DNA of 64,000 nt. It comes from Lacinutrix sp. WUR7 (GTDB lineage Bacteria; Bacteroidota; Bacteroidia; Flavobacteriales; Flavobacteriaceae). The stretch lies in contig NZ_CP045067.1 in NCBI RefSeq assembly GCF_016864015.1, forward strand, positions 3,482,001-3,546,000. Direction: 5' to 3'. Under the pieces are notes generated by a model, which worked only from the letters and a program-made list of their open reading frames with translations, was not told where the DNA came from and searched no databases. This document shows positions 28,132 through 36,739 of the stretch, piece by piece. Every line of letters begins with the position of its first letter. The stretch's first letter is position 1. The position numbers were made by a program, and so were the translations under genes.

Positions 28132-28161
28132 AAAAAACACCTTAATCGAGGTGCTTTTTTT
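28132..28161. terminator. Orphan terminator-like hairpin upstream of rlmD
   Basis: AAAAAACACCT-TAATCG-AGGTGCTTTTTTT forms a short stem with A and T tails on both sides. No annotated + strand gene ends before it and no - strand gene starts after it, so it either marks an undetected small RNA or is a leftover. Confidence 0.6.
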
Positions 28162-28162
28162 A

Positions 28163-28170
28163 TAATTTTG
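28163..28170 (+). promoter_or_regulatory. -7 promoter box for rlmD
   Basis: TAATTTTG matches TAnnTTTG and lies 18 bp before the rlmD start codon, just after the hairpin. The -33 region has no clear TTG. Confidence 0.4.
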
Positions 28171-28188
28171 CATTCTAAAATAGAATAG

Positions 28189-29643
28189 ATGCCAAAAAGA
28201 GAAAGAAACAAATTTGTTAAGAGAGGACAAATTATAGAAATAAAGATTGAAGATTATGCCTTTGGCGGAAAAGGAATTGGGCGTATTAGAAATGAACATG
28301 GAGAATTTGTAGTATTTGTACCGAATACATTACCTGGACAACTAGTGAAAGCACAGGTAAAAAAATCAAGTAAGAAGTACGCGGAATGTAAATTATTTGA
28401 GGTGTTAGAACCTTCAAGTGATGAAATGGAGATGCCTTTTCAAGAAATTGCAGGTGCTCCTTACATTAAACTTCCTGTTGAAAAACAACACAAATATAAA
28501 AAAGATAGTACGCTTCAATTATTTAAACGCATTGGTAAAGTGGAAAATATTGAAGATCTATTTGATGAATTTATTACTTCACCTAACGATTTCCATTATA
28601 GAAATAAGATGGAATATAGTTTCTCTGCTATTGGATACGATAGAGAAGAAAAAACCGATGTAGATGAATTTACATTAGGTTTTAAAAAACGAGGAACTTG
28701 GTGGTGTGGAGAAAACTTAGATAAAGATAGTGGATTGTTCGATAAAGAATTTGAAGACCATCTTATCCAGATTAAAGCCTACTGTGAAGCAACTGGATTA
28801 GCGCCTTGGCATGGCCCTAAAAGAGAAGGATTCTTCCGTTTCTTAGTGGTGCGTAAATCCTACAAAACCAATGAGCTTTTATTCAATTTAGTAACTACTT
28901 CTTACGATTTACCAAAATTTGACTTAACTAAATTTTCGAACTTTTTAGTGGAATTATTTGGAAACAGAGTCGCTGGACTTTTACATACAATTAATGATGA
29001 AACTGGAGATAGAACTCTTGCAACTACAGGAAGTATCGATTTAGTTTACGGAAAAGATAAAATTATTGAAGAACTTTTAGGTTTAAACTTTGAGATTAGC
29101 ATGAAAAGTTTTTTTCAAACCAATCCTAAATCTGCAGAGAGATTGTATACCAAAGTAGTGGATTATGCGTTAGAAAACAAAGAAGCGATTGACAATACTA
29201 TTGTAATGGATTTATTCTGTGGAACAGGAACAATTGGGCAAATTATAGCTTCCAAATCTAAAAACACAAAAATAGTTGGTGTAGATATTGTTGCTTCAGC
29301 AATTGAAGATGCGAAGAAGAATGCCGAAAGGAATAACATTGATGGTTTAACCTTTTTTGCTGCAGATGTTGGAAAATTTTTACTTGAGCACCCAGAATAT
29401 AAAGAAAAGATACGAACTATAATTTTAGATCCGGCGCGTGCAGGAATAGCTCCTAAAACGCTTCGAAAAATTATTGATTTGAATGCAGATAGAATGGTTT
29501 ATGTATCTTGTAACCCTGCAACACAGGCAAGGGATACCGAAACCTTGATGCAGGCAGGATATTACATTAAAAAAATAAGTTTAGTAGATCAGTTTCCACA
29601 CACAGCACACGTAGAAACCGTTGTGCTTTTAGAAAAACGTTAA
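28189..29643 (+). CDS. rlmD: 23S rRNA (uracil-C5)-methyltransferase RlmD/RlmCD type
   Basis: 484 residues. Makes 5-methyluridine in 23S rRNA (U1939 in E. coli numbering) using SAM. The N-terminal TRAM domain (about 10-70: GQIIEIKIEDYAFGGKGIGRI) is followed by a central RNA-contacting region and the SAM fold with motif I DLFCGTGTIGQI, DPARAGIAPKTLRKI and the catalytic cysteine in YVSCNPATQARD. The last residues (HTAHVETVVLLEK) end as in the family. The DUF6452 and DUF6048 genes follow closely, an arrangement I recognise from many Flavobacteriaceae. Which uridine(s) it modifies cannot be told from sequence. Confidence 0.95.
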   Translation: MPKRERNKFVKRGQIIEIKIEDYAFGGKGIGRIRNEHGEFVVFVPNTLPGQLVKAQVKKSSKKYAECKLFEVLEPSSDEMEMPFQEIAGAPYIKLPVEKQHKYKKDSTLQLFKRIGKVENIEDLFDEFITSPNDFHYRNKMEYSFSAIGYDREEKTDVDEFTLGFKKRGTWWCGENLDKDSGLFDKEFEDHLIQIKAYCEATGLAPWHGPKREGFFRFLVVRKSYKTNELLFNLVTTSYDLPKFDLTKFSNFLVELFGNRVAGLLHTINDETGDRTLATTGSIDLVYGKDKIIEELLGLNFEISMKSFFQTNPKSAERLYTKVVDYALENKEAIDNTIVMDLFCGTGTIGQIIASKSKNTKIVGVDIVASAIEDAKKNAERNNIDGLTFFAADVGKFLLEHPEYKEKIRTIILDPARAGIAPKTLRKIIDLNADRMVYVSCNPATQARDTETLMQAGYYIKKISLVDQFPHTAHVETVVLLEKR

Positions 29644-29660
29644 TTATTACTGAAAAGATT

Positions 29661-29674
29661 ACCGCTTTCGCGGA
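29661..29674. repeat. REP-like palindrome CCGC-TTTC-GCGG
   Basis: Short stem-loop between rlmD and the DUF6452 gene, the same core as the two longer palindromes at 34789 and 34901. The three share CCGC/GCGG arms with tetraloops, suggesting one dispersed family. Confidence 0.6.
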
Positions 29675-29682
29675 AAGTAAAC

Positions 29683-30201
29683 ATGAAAAAACTAAAATTT
29701 ATTATAATCCCAGTTCTTATGGTCTTTGTCGCTTTTTTAAGTTGCGAAAAAGATGATATCTGTTCCGATGATACCTCTACAACTGCTCGTTTATTTATTC
29801 AATTTTATAATAGCGCGAATACAGAAAACAAAAAAAACGCTACTAAATTTAGAGTGCAAGGCGTTGGTAATGAAGAGGTATTAAGCGATTATAATATAGT
29901 AACAACAAATTCTGTATATCTTCCTTTAAAAACTACAGAAAATAGTACACAGTATGTAATGCATACAGGTTATATTTTAAATGATGACGGAACTATAGAA
30001 GGAAATGCTGATACCATAACCATTTCTTACAATACAAAACTAGAGTATGTATCTAAAGCTTGTGGTTATAAAACAGTTTTTGAAAATGTCACTATTAGCG
30101 TTTTCGACGATGGGGATAAATGGATAGATTATATAAGAGCAACAACAGATAACGAACCTATTAGCAATGAAGATGAAGCGCACTTTAACCTATTCCATTA
30201 A
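29683..30201 (+). CDS. DUF6452 family lipoprotein
   Basis: 172 residues. Lipoprotein signal MKKLKFIIIPVLMVFVAFLSC (lipidated Cys21 followed by EKDD). The rest is a beta-rich domain (TARLFIQFYNSANTENKK.., STQYVMHTG, TITISYNTKLEYVSKACGYKTVFENVTISV) as in DUF6452, a Bacteroidota family. It is 39 bp after rlmD and overlaps the next gene (DUF6048) by 35 bp, so it is surely translated with it. The asparagine/lysine after the lipidated cysteine does not decide inner- or outer-membrane localisation. Function unknown. Confidence 0.87.
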   Translation: MKKLKFIIIPVLMVFVAFLSCEKDDICSDDTSTTARLFIQFYNSANTENKKNATKFRVQGVGNEEVLSDYNIVTTNSVYLPLKTTENSTQYVMHTGYILNDDGTIEGNADTITISYNTKLEYVSKACGYKTVFENVTISVFDDGDKWIDYIRATTDNEPISNEDEAHFNLFH

Positions 30202-30892
30202 TATCTTTGTCTTTTTTATACTATGCTGTGTTTCTACAAATGCGCAGAATGATAGCATTGCCAAAGCTAAAAAAGATTCGATTAAACACATTCAAAAATA
30301 CGGGCTTCGTGTTGGTGGAGATTTAAGCAAACTAATTCGCACTGCCCTCGATGATGATTATAAAGGTTTTGAAATCATGGCCGATTTTAGACTAACTAAA
30401 CGTTTATATGTTGCTGGAGAGCTTGGTACAGAAGAACGAACTCTAGGTAATGATTACATTAATACAACAGCTTCAGGGTCTTATTTTAAAGCTGGAGTAG
30501 ATTATAATTCGTACACCAATTGGTTTGGTATGCACAACATGATTTATGGTGGTTTGCGTGTTGGTGCAAGTACTTTTAGTCAAACTAGAAATAGTTATGC
30601 CGTATATGCACAAGAGCAGTATTGGGAACAAGAAGTTTCTAACGATCCTGCAAAATCTAGTGGCTTAACTGCTATTTGGGCAGAATTAATAATTGGTATT
30701 AAAGCAGAAGTTTTACCAAACTTATTTATTGGCCTTAATGCACAATTAAAAAATGTGTTTAGCCAAGACCAACCAGATAATTTTGAGAATCTTTATATTC
30801 CTGGCTATAACAAAACTTACGATGGCAGTAATTTTGGTGTAGGTTATAGCTATAATATTTCTTACCTTATTCCTTTATTTAAAAAAGGATAA
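30167..30892 (+). CDS. DUF6048 family outer-membrane protein
   Basis: 241 residues with a signal peptide (SINIFVFFILCCVSTNAQ). The body has amphipathic strands with aromatic ends (GLRVGGDLSKLIRTAL, KRLYVAGELGTEERTL, SYFKAGVDYNSY, MIYGGLRVGAST, FGVGYSYNISYLIPLF), consistent with an outer-membrane beta-barrel, and matches DUF6048. Start codon overlaps the DUF6452 gene by 35 bp in another frame. Pairing of DUF6452 lipoprotein and DUF6048 barrel next to rlmD recurs in Flavobacteriaceae and suggests the two act together at the outer membrane; what they do is not known. Confidence 0.85.
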   Translation: MKMKRTLTYSINIFVFFILCCVSTNAQNDSIAKAKKDSIKHIQKYGLRVGGDLSKLIRTALDDDYKGFEIMADFRLTKRLYVAGELGTEERTLGNDYINTTASGSYFKAGVDYNSYTNWFGMHNMIYGGLRVGASTFSQTRNSYAVYAQEQYWEQEVSNDPAKSSGLTAIWAELIIGIKAEVLPNLFIGLNAQLKNVFSQDQPDNFENLYIPGYNKTYDGSNFGVGYSYNISYLIPLFKKG

Positions 30893-30894
30893 AA

Positions 30895-31422
30895 ATGAAT
30901 AAAGAAGATATTGTTAGCAATCTAGAAGAGAAACATAATACTCTTGTAGATTGGTTACAAAATCAGAAAGCCGATAAATGGCAAGAAGGTCCGGAAGGAA
31001 AATGGATCACAGGTCAGCAAGCATTACACTTACTGCAAAGTATAAAACCGCTTAACGATGCGTTAAGCATGCCTAAAATTTTACTGAAATTTAAATTTGG
31101 TGAAGCAAATAGAGAAATAAGAGATTATGACGCTATTGTAAAACGATATCAAGAACGATTATTAGGCGTTCAAGGCAAAACCTTTAAAGGTTCGCAAAAC
31201 ATGAAAGCACCAACGTTAAGCGAAAAAGAATACATACTCCACAGACTACAAGTAGAAAATAAAAAGCTACAATACAAAACGCTAAAACGCTGGAACGATA
31301 AACAACTGGACACGTATATTCTACCACATCCTTTAATGGGAAAAATGCCTGTGAGAGAAATTATTATGTGGACAGCACATCACGTAGAACATCACACACA
31401 AATACTTCAAGAAAAATACTAG
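30895..31422 (+). CDS. DinB-like four-helix protein
   Basis: 175 residues, no signal. DinB/YfiT-like superfamily by length, helical pattern and the C-terminal HHVEHHTQILQ (three metal-ligand candidates). The N-terminal helix (VSNLEEKHNTLVDWLQNQ) carries H14, and GQQALHLLQS gives a further His. Starts 2 bp after the DUF6048 stop, so probably co-transcribed with rlmD-DUF6452-DUF6048. Members are thiol transferases or unknown enzymes; no specific function can be given. Confidence 0.85.
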   Translation: MNKEDIVSNLEEKHNTLVDWLQNQKADKWQEGPEGKWITGQQALHLLQSIKPLNDALSMPKILLKFKFGEANREIRDYDAIVKRYQERLLGVQGKTFKGSQNMKAPTLSEKEYILHRLQVENKKLQYKTLKRWNDKQLDTYILPHPLMGKMPVREIIMWTAHHVEHHTQILQEKY

Positions 31423-31493
31423 CTTCTAAAGCTGACAAATATCATAGTAAAGTTACTTATAATTAAAGATCTTTATATAATAAACAATACATT

Positions 31494-32033
31494 ATGAGAT
31501 CTTTAAAAGCTTTGTACATTTTTCTTTTTACAGTATTAATCGGTTGTGCAGCATCTGTAGATATTTTATCGGAATATGATGAAGAAGTAGACTTTAACGA
31601 ATACAAAACTTTTATGCTTTGCTTGGATGATTTTCAAGTAGACAACACTCAATATCCCAATCTTGACAATACCTATGTTCGCGAATTAATTGCAGGCGAA
31701 GTAGATAAACATATGACGGCATTAGGATATAGAACCAATGTCTTTAGTCCGCAACTTCAAGCTGGTTTTAAAATTGCCATAACAGAAGAAGAGACCTTTG
31801 TGAAAAACTGCGAATTAGATAATGAATTTGACTATTGGCTAACTTGTACTATAAATACCGTTATATATACAAAAGAAACACTAATTCTTTATGTTTCCGA
31901 TATAGAAAAAAATCAAGTAATCTGGCAGGCTACAATTCCTTGTGATTTAGACAAATCGAAACCTGGTTTAAGAAAGCACATTAATACATTAGTTGATCAG
32001 CTTTTTTTAGAATTTCCAGAAGTGAACAAATAA
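31494..32033 (+). CDS. DUF4136 domain lipoprotein
   Basis: 179 residues. Lipoprotein signal MRSLKALYIFLFTVLIGC (Cys18). The pattern S-x-Y-D-E-E-V-D-F-N-E-Y-K-T-F near residues 25-40 is the start of DUF4136, and IAGEVDKHMTALGYRT and NQVIWQATIP..INTLVDQLFLEFP complete the domain. It sits 71 bp downstream of the DinB-like gene and converges on the THUMP methyltransferase gene. Predicted to be anchored in the outer or inner membrane facing the periplasm. Function unknown. Confidence 0.85.
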   Translation: MRSLKALYIFLFTVLIGCAASVDILSEYDEEVDFNEYKTFMLCLDDFQVDNTQYPNLDNTYVRELIAGEVDKHMTALGYRTNVFSPQLQAGFKIAITEEETFVKNCELDNEFDYWLTCTINTVIYTKETLILYVSDIEKNQVIWQATIPCDLDKSKPGLRKHINTLVDQLFLEFPEVNK

Positions 32034-32055
32034 TGTTATAACAGAAGATAAAAAA

Positions 32056-33228
32056 TTAATCCTCTTCTGGATTCATATATTTCCCCTTCTTACTCCCTGC
32101 ATACATCTCGTATTTCACTAAACGCGCTTCTAGCTTTGCATTAAATACTTTTATTTTGCGTGAAGGACGTAAGCCTACAAACTTTAAAGCTTCTAAATTA
32201 GAAGTAATTAACCATGCATCTGTTCCTGGATAACCTTGTTTTAAGGTGTCTCCTATTTTTCCGTAAAAATCTTCGATATCTAAATTATCTAAACGTTCTC
32301 CGTAAGGCGGATTAAAAACCATGTGCAATTTCTCTTCTCCTCCTTTTCTAGTTTTAAAGAAATCTTCGTGTTTAATGGTAGCAAATTCGTCTAAATGCGC
32401 ATTTTTTAAATTCTCTTTTGCTTTTGCAACAGCACTTGGTGATTTATCAAAACCTAGTAATCGATGATGAAAATCTCTAGTTTTACTTAATAAGGATTCT
32501 TCTATTTTTTCAAAAAGTTCTACATCCCAATCACTCCAACGTTCAAAACCAAATTCTTTACGCATTAGGTTTGGCGGAATATTACATGCAATCATTGCTG
32601 CTTCCACAAGCATCGTTCCAGAACCACACATTGGATCCATAAAATCGGTTTGTCCGTCCCAACCAGAAAGCATAATTAAACCAGCCGCAAGTACTTCGTT
32701 AATTGGTGCAATATTAGTTGCGGTTTTATAACCACGTTTGTGTAACGACTCTCCAGAAGAATCTAAAGAAAGCGTACACATTTGTCTATCAATATGCACA
32801 TTAATCTTTAAGTCTGGAAAACGTAAATCTACATTTGGTCTTTCTCCAGTAGTATCTCTAAACTTATCTACAATAGCATCTTTCGTTTTAAGTGAAATAT
32901 ATTGCGAATGTGTAAATTGTGTAGAATTCACTGTAGAGCTAATTGCTAAAGTACCAGAAGATTTAAGGTACTCACTCCAGTCCATTTTATACACTTGTTT
33001 GTACAAATCTTCTTCATTAACAATTCTAAAAGTCTTAATAGGTTTTAAAATTTTAATAGCAGTACGTAAGCCTAAGTTCGCTTTATACATAAAGCCCTTA
33101 TCTCCTACAAAAGTAACACTTCGCACACCAATTTTTACCTGTTGTGCACCAAGCTGTGTTAGTTCTTTTGCTAATAACTCTTCAAAGCCAAATAAAGTTT
33201 TGGCTAGCATTTTATAATTATTCTCCAT
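32056..33228 (-). CDS. THUMP-domain class I SAM-dependent RNA methyltransferase
   Basis: 390 residues from ATG 33226-33228 (MENNYKMLAKTLFGFEELL). A TTG 12 bp further upstream is possible but less usual. N-terminal ferredoxin-like/THUMP region (about 1-165: GFEELLAKELTQLGA.. SEYLKSSGTLAISSTVNST.. TKDAIVDKFRDTTGERPNV) and SAM domain with DPMCGSGTMLVEAAM (motif I) and FNPPYGERLDN (motif IV, NPPY of N2-guanine methyltransferases). It resembles the N-terminal half of RlmL, which methylates G2445 in 23S rRNA. The target is not certain. Divergent from the next methyltransferase. Confidence 0.92.
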   Translation of the reverse strand: MENNYKMLAKTLFGFEELLAKELTQLGAQQVKIGVRSVTFVGDKGFMYKANLGLRTAIKILKPIKTFRIVNEEDLYKQVYKMDWSEYLKSSGTLAISSTVNSTQFTHSQYISLKTKDAIVDKFRDTTGERPNVDLRFPDLKINVHIDRQMCTLSLDSSGESLHKRGYKTATNIAPINEVLAAGLIMLSGWDGQTDFMDPMCGSGTMLVEAAMIACNIPPNLMRKEFGFERWSDWDVELFEKIEESLLSKTRDFHHRLLGFDKSPSAVAKAKENLKNAHLDEFATIKHEDFFKTRKGGEEKLHMVFNPPYGERLDNLDIEDFYGKIGDTLKQGYPGTDAWLITSNLEALKFVGLRPSRKIKVFNAKLEARLVKYEMYAGSKKGKYMNPEED

Positions 33229-33259
33229 GTTTTTCGACAAATAGATTGCAAAAATAGAT

Positions 33260-33267
33260 TATTTTTG
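33260..33267 (+). promoter_or_regulatory. -7 promoter box for the 33287 methyltransferase
   Basis: TATTTTTG (TAnnTTTG) 19 bp before the start codon in the divergent intergenic region. No matching -33 element at the right distance. Confidence 0.4.
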
Positions 33268-33286
33268 TGCTGATATATAACAATAC

Positions 33287-34018
33287 ATGATAAAAAGCGA
33301 AAAAGAATGGTTTGCTTCTTGGTTTGACTCACCATTTTACCATATTCTTTACAAAGACAGAGATTATACCGAAGCCCAACAGTTCATGGATAATCTTACC
33401 AATTATTTAAATATTCCAGAAGGTGGAAAAATACTAGATCTTGCTTGTGGAAAAGGCAGACACTCCATCTATTTAAACACTTTAGGCTATAATGTAACTG
33501 GAGTAGATTTATCTGCAAATAGCATTACACATGCCAAGCAATTTGAAAATGAAACTTTAAAATTTAATGTCCATGATATGAGTAAACCCTATAAAGAACA
33601 GTTTGATGCTGTCTTTAACTTGTTTACTAGTTTTGGCTATTTTGATAAAGAGGAAGACAATCTAAATACTATAAAAGCGATAAAAGCAGAATTAAACGAG
33701 TCTGGTTTTGGTGTTATCGATTTTATGAATAGTGAATACGTTATAGATAACCTAGTTGCAGAAGACGTTAAAACCGTTGAAGGTATTGCTTTCACCCAAA
33801 AACGAAGTGTTGTAGATGGTTATATTATTAAAGATATTTCTTTTACTGCTGCAGGTGAAGATTATAATTTTCAAGAAAGAGTAAGAGGATTCACTTTAGC
33901 AGATTTCGAAACGCTTTTTGAACAAGCTGGAGTCTATTTACTAGATATATTTGGTGATTTTAAGCTAAATCCTTTTCATGCCAAACAAAGCGAAAGATTG
34001 ATCATGATTTTTAAATAG
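33287..34018 (+). CDS. Class I SAM-dependent methyltransferase, substrate unknown
   Basis: 243 residues, soluble. SAM-binding motif I LDLACGKGRHSIYLNTLGYNV (about 55-75), acidic D of motif II in VTGVDLSANSI, and FNVHDM and FNLFTSFGYF for motifs III/IV. Methyltransferase domain 25/11-like. The C-terminal half (GFTLADFETLFEQAGVYLLDIFG) is the usual end of this group. Divergent from the RNA methyltransferase at 32056 with 58 bp between starts. Substrate unknown. Confidence 0.87.
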   Translation: MIKSEKEWFASWFDSPFYHILYKDRDYTEAQQFMDNLTNYLNIPEGGKILDLACGKGRHSIYLNTLGYNVTGVDLSANSITHAKQFENETLKFNVHDMSKPYKEQFDAVFNLFTSFGYFDKEEDNLNTIKAIKAELNESGFGVIDFMNSEYVIDNLVAEDVKTVEGIAFTQKRSVVDGYIIKDISFTAAGEDYNFQERVRGFTLADFETLFEQAGVYLLDIFGDFKLNPFHAKQSERLIMIFK

Positions 34019-34055
34019 TCGAACTAATAATCGACATGTCGTTAATAAGCAAAAC

Positions 34056-34086
34056 TGTCACTCTGCGCTTGTCGAAGAGTCTTTAA
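34056..34086. repeat. Flavobacterial intergenic repeat, single copy
   Basis: Sequence TGTCACTCTGCGCTTGTCGA followed by AGAG. It shares the core TGTCAyTCTGCGC with the copy at 60787 and a looser match with the pair at 22790. It lies between two + strand genes without any ORF. Confidence 0.5.
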
Positions 34087-34107
34087 ATTAAATATTTCTT
34101 TAAATAG

Positions 34108-34779
34108 ATGCAAAACATTTTACTTCCTATATTAAGTGTCCTTTTAGGTTATGCCTTTGTTTTAATTTTAAAACCAACGCAAAATAAAAATCTAAAATTA
34201 CTACTCGCTTTTAGTGGCGCTTTCCTTCTATCTATTACTGTTTTTAACTTTTTACCAGAAGTGTATGCGCAAAGTAATGAGTATGTAGGTTTGTTTATAA
34301 TGATTGGTATTTTGATGCAAATCATATTAGAATTTTTCTCTAAAGGGGCAGAACATGGTCACGTACATTTAGATAAAAGCGAAACTAATTTTCCTTGGCT
34401 ATTATTTATTAGTTTAAGTATTCATAGTGTGTTAGAAGGAATACCAATACATAATCACAGTAGTTTACTAATAGGAATTATTATCCATAAACTACCTGTT
34501 GCAATTATATTAGCTACGTTCTTTTTTGCTTCTCAATTACCAAAAGCTAAAATTGTTTTTTTCTTAGTTTTATTTGCATTAATGACGCCTTTTGGCGTTT
34601 TGCTTTCCGAAAATTTCACCTTTATTCAAAACTATTATTATGAAATTTCAGCAATAGTAATTGGTATATTTTTACATATTTCAACCACTATTTTATTTGA
34701 AAGTAACGAAGACCATAAATTTAATATTACCAAACTAATAACCATTATTGCTGCTATTGCAATTGCTTATTTTGTTTGA
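34108..34779 (+). CDS. ZIP family metal transporter
   Basis: 223 residues, 7-8 hydrophobic helices, inner membrane. The two metal-coordinating helices of ZIP transporters are clear: SIHSVLEGIPI (HxxxE in TM4, about 120) and IIHKLPVAIILATFF (HxxP in TM5). The cytoplasmic loop between TM3 and TM4 is short and histidine-containing (EHGHVHLD). The first part LKLLLAFSGAFLLSITVFNFLPE matches ZIP TM2. Likely imports Zn2+ or another divalent metal. Flanked by repeats at 34056 and 34789; no co-transcribed gene is evident. Confidence 0.9.
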   Translation: MQNILLPILSVLLGYAFVLILKPTQNKNLKLLLAFSGAFLLSITVFNFLPEVYAQSNEYVGLFIMIGILMQIILEFFSKGAEHGHVHLDKSETNFPWLLFISLSIHSVLEGIPIHNHSSLLIGIIIHKLPVAIILATFFFASQLPKAKIVFFLVLFALMTPFGVLLSENFTFIQNYYYEISAIVIGIFLHISTTILFESNEDHKFNITKLITIIAAIAIAYFV

Positions 34780-34788
34780 TACTTTTTA

Positions 34789-34808
34789 ATTTCCGCGAAA
34801 GCGGAAAT
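34789..34808. repeat. REP-like palindrome, GAAA loop
   Basis: Perfect 8-bp arms ATTTCCGC/GCGGAAAT around a GAAA tetraloop, 10 bp after the ZIP stop codon. Together with the copy at 34901 it flanks about 90 bp without an ORF. Confidence 0.7.
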
Positions 34809-34900
34809 CTTTTAAATTTTCAAATAATTTTGAAGAATAAAAAAGTAAATTAAATGGTGTTAAGCTAAAAAACAATTTTTAACAAAACTAAAATCATAAG

Positions 34901-34920
34901 ATTTCCGCCTTCGCGGAAAT
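34901..34920. repeat. REP-like palindrome, CTTC loop
   Basis: Same 8-bp arms as the copy at 34789 but with a CTTC loop, ending 10 bp before the DUF4268 start codon. The arms are identical, the loops differ by more than one base. Confidence 0.7.
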
Positions 34921-34929
34921 AAAAAAATT

Positions 34930-35358
34930 ATGTACTCTAAAGAAGAATCAAGACAAATAAAACAATTATTTTGGACCAGCTTCGGAAAATCATTTCCAAG
35001 AAAATGGACCTTATACAATACTAAAATAAAAGGTTTTAGCTTTAAGTTTCATTTTGATAACAAAACAGCCTTAATTGCTCTAGACTTAGAAGACGATTTA
35101 GAAAACCGAATTACCATTTGGGAAAAACTGGAATCTTTAAAATCTATTTTATTGAATGAGTATTTACCGGATGCTATTTTTGAAGAAGAATACTTCTTAG
35201 AAAATGGTAAAGAAATTTCGAGAATCTATCTTCCTTTAGAAAAAAAGGTGTCTATTCATAACAAAAATACCTGGCAAGAAGTCATGGTTTTTTTCAATGA
35301 AAACATGCACCAATTCGAAGCTTTTTTTGAAGAATATCAGGATATTTTAAAAGTATAA
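34930..35358 (+). CDS. DUF4268 domain protein
   Basis: 142 residues, soluble. The whole protein is one DUF4268 domain: FWTSFGKSFPRKWTLYNTKIKG.. FSFKFHFDNKTALIALDLED.. RIYLPLEKKVSIHNKNTWQEV.. FFEEYQDI. In some proteins DUF4268 is the C-terminal domain of restriction/DNA-related enzymes, but here it stands alone, as in many Flavobacteriaceae. Lies between a REP-like palindrome and the lipase-like gene, 20 bp ahead of the latter. Function unknown. Confidence 0.87.
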   Translation: MYSKEESRQIKQLFWTSFGKSFPRKWTLYNTKIKGFSFKFHFDNKTALIALDLEDDLENRITIWEKLESLKSILLNEYLPDAIFEEEYFLENGKEISRIYLPLEKKVSIHNKNTWQEVMVFFNENMHQFEAFFEEYQDILKV

Positions 35359-35378
35359 TTTCATTTATAAAATTTTAA

Positions 35379-36584
35379 ATGGCTCGCAAAAAAAAGGAAG
35401 ACTCCAAATTACAAGGCATCAGTCGTTTACTTACCGATGCCACCATAGGAATTACCGACTTGGTAGAATCTATGCATCAAAGCGTAGTGCATCCTCCTTT
35501 TTTACCTTCTACTCCAATACAGCATCTTATTACTAATATTTCGGGAATAGCCTATAAAAATATTAGATGGAGCACAAGACTTATTGGTAGCGGTGTAGAT
35601 AAAGTTTTAGGGAAATTTGTTTCCGTTAGTGGAAAAATAAAAACTACCGAAGAAAGAGAAGTGCTACAATCCGTTTTAAACGGAATCATTGGTGACTATT
35701 TAGAAAAAACCGAAAATCCGTTAAGTATTACTATGCAATTTAGAAAGGAAGGAAAAGCAATTCCGCTAAATAAAAAAAGTATTACAAAAGCATATCCTAC
35801 TGTCCACGGAAAAATTATTTTAATGGTTCATGGTTCTTGTATGAACGACATGCAATGGACTAGAAAAGAACATAATCACGGTCTAGCTTTAGCGGAAGAA
35901 TTACAAAAAACACCTATTTTTTTACATTATAATAGTGGGCTTCATGTTTCTACAAACGGACAAAAATTAAGTGAATTATTAGAAGAACTAATCTTAAACT
36001 GGCCTGTTCCTGTTCAAGAACTTACTATCCTTGCACATAGTATGGGTGGTTTGGTTTCTAGAAGCGCAATATATTATGCTGAGCAACATGAAAAATCATG
36101 GACTAAGCATCTAAAAAAAGTTGTTTTTCTTGGTACACCACATCATGGTGCTCCTTTAGAAAAAGCAGGGAACTATTTAGATGTTGTTTTAGAAGCTGTT
36201 CCTTATGCAAAACCTTTTGCTAGATTAGGAAAAATAAGAAGTGCTGGTGTTACCGATTTAAGATATGGAAACTTACTAGACACAGACTGGCAAAATAGCG
36301 ATAGGTTTAAAATGCAAGGCGACAAAAGCCAACATATTCCATTACCAAAAAAGGTATCCTGTTATAGTATTGCAGGTGTTACTAGTAAAGAAACGAAATC
36401 TAATATCAAGCATTTTTTGGGAGACAATATGGTGGGAATAAAAAGCGCTTTAGGACAACATGAAAATCCGGATAAAAATTTAAACTTTAAAAAGAAAAAT
36501 ACGTGGATTGCTTATGAAAACAAGCATTTAGATTTATTGAACACTCCAGAAGTATACGCTAAAATAAAAACCTGGATGCTTTGA
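35379..36584 (+). CDS. Alpha/beta hydrolase, PGAP1/lipase-like
   Basis: 401 residues, no signal peptide. The central alpha/beta-hydrolase fold shows the oxyanion strand IILMVHGSCMNDMQW and the nucleophile elbow LAHSMGGLVSRSAIYYAE (Ser in AHSMG). A later GTPHHGAPLEKAGN loop is typical of triacylglycerol lipases/PGAP1-like esterases. The N-terminal 90 residues (LLTDATIGITDLVESMHQSVV) are an additional helical region seen in this hydrolase family. The general acid and final histidine (ENKHLDLLNTP) are present. Cytoplasmic by sequence; substrate unknown. 20 bp after DUF4268, likely the same transcript. Confidence 0.88.
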   Translation: MARKKKEDSKLQGISRLLTDATIGITDLVESMHQSVVHPPFLPSTPIQHLITNISGIAYKNIRWSTRLIGSGVDKVLGKFVSVSGKIKTTEEREVLQSVLNGIIGDYLEKTENPLSITMQFRKEGKAIPLNKKSITKAYPTVHGKIILMVHGSCMNDMQWTRKEHNHGLALAEELQKTPIFLHYNSGLHVSTNGQKLSELLEELILNWPVPVQELTILAHSMGGLVSRSAIYYAEQHEKSWTKHLKKVVFLGTPHHGAPLEKAGNYLDVVLEAVPYAKPFARLGKIRSAGVTDLRYGNLLDTDWQNSDRFKMQGDKSQHIPLPKKVSCYSIAGVTSKETKSNIKHFLGDNMVGIKSALGQHENPDKNLNFKKKNTWIAYENKHLDLLNTPEVYAKIKTWML

Positions 36585-36739
36585 TTGTATGATACAAATA
36601 CCTGGAAAATCATTCAATAGTACAAAAAGTCCAATTACACAAATTACAAGAAGTAAAATCGTAGTTTTCGGAATACAAACAACTCAAAACCATTAAGATT
36701 AATCACTAAATATCAATACATTATAAAAGTTTAAAAAAC

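Larger units (their letters stand above)
27851..28188. other. Intergenic region with a terminator but no assigned upstream gene
   Basis: 338 bp between the SRPBCC start and rlmD. A + strand frame at 27830-28048 is not credible: it overlaps the SRPBCC gene and its composition is non-coding. Another frame encodes a startless hydrophobic stretch (ILFTVITAIFSILFLVFI) ending near 28037, perhaps a remnant. A stem CACCT/AGGTG with A- and T-tails lies at 28132-28161, and a TAATTTTG -7 box for rlmD is at 28163-28170. Confidence 0.5.
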
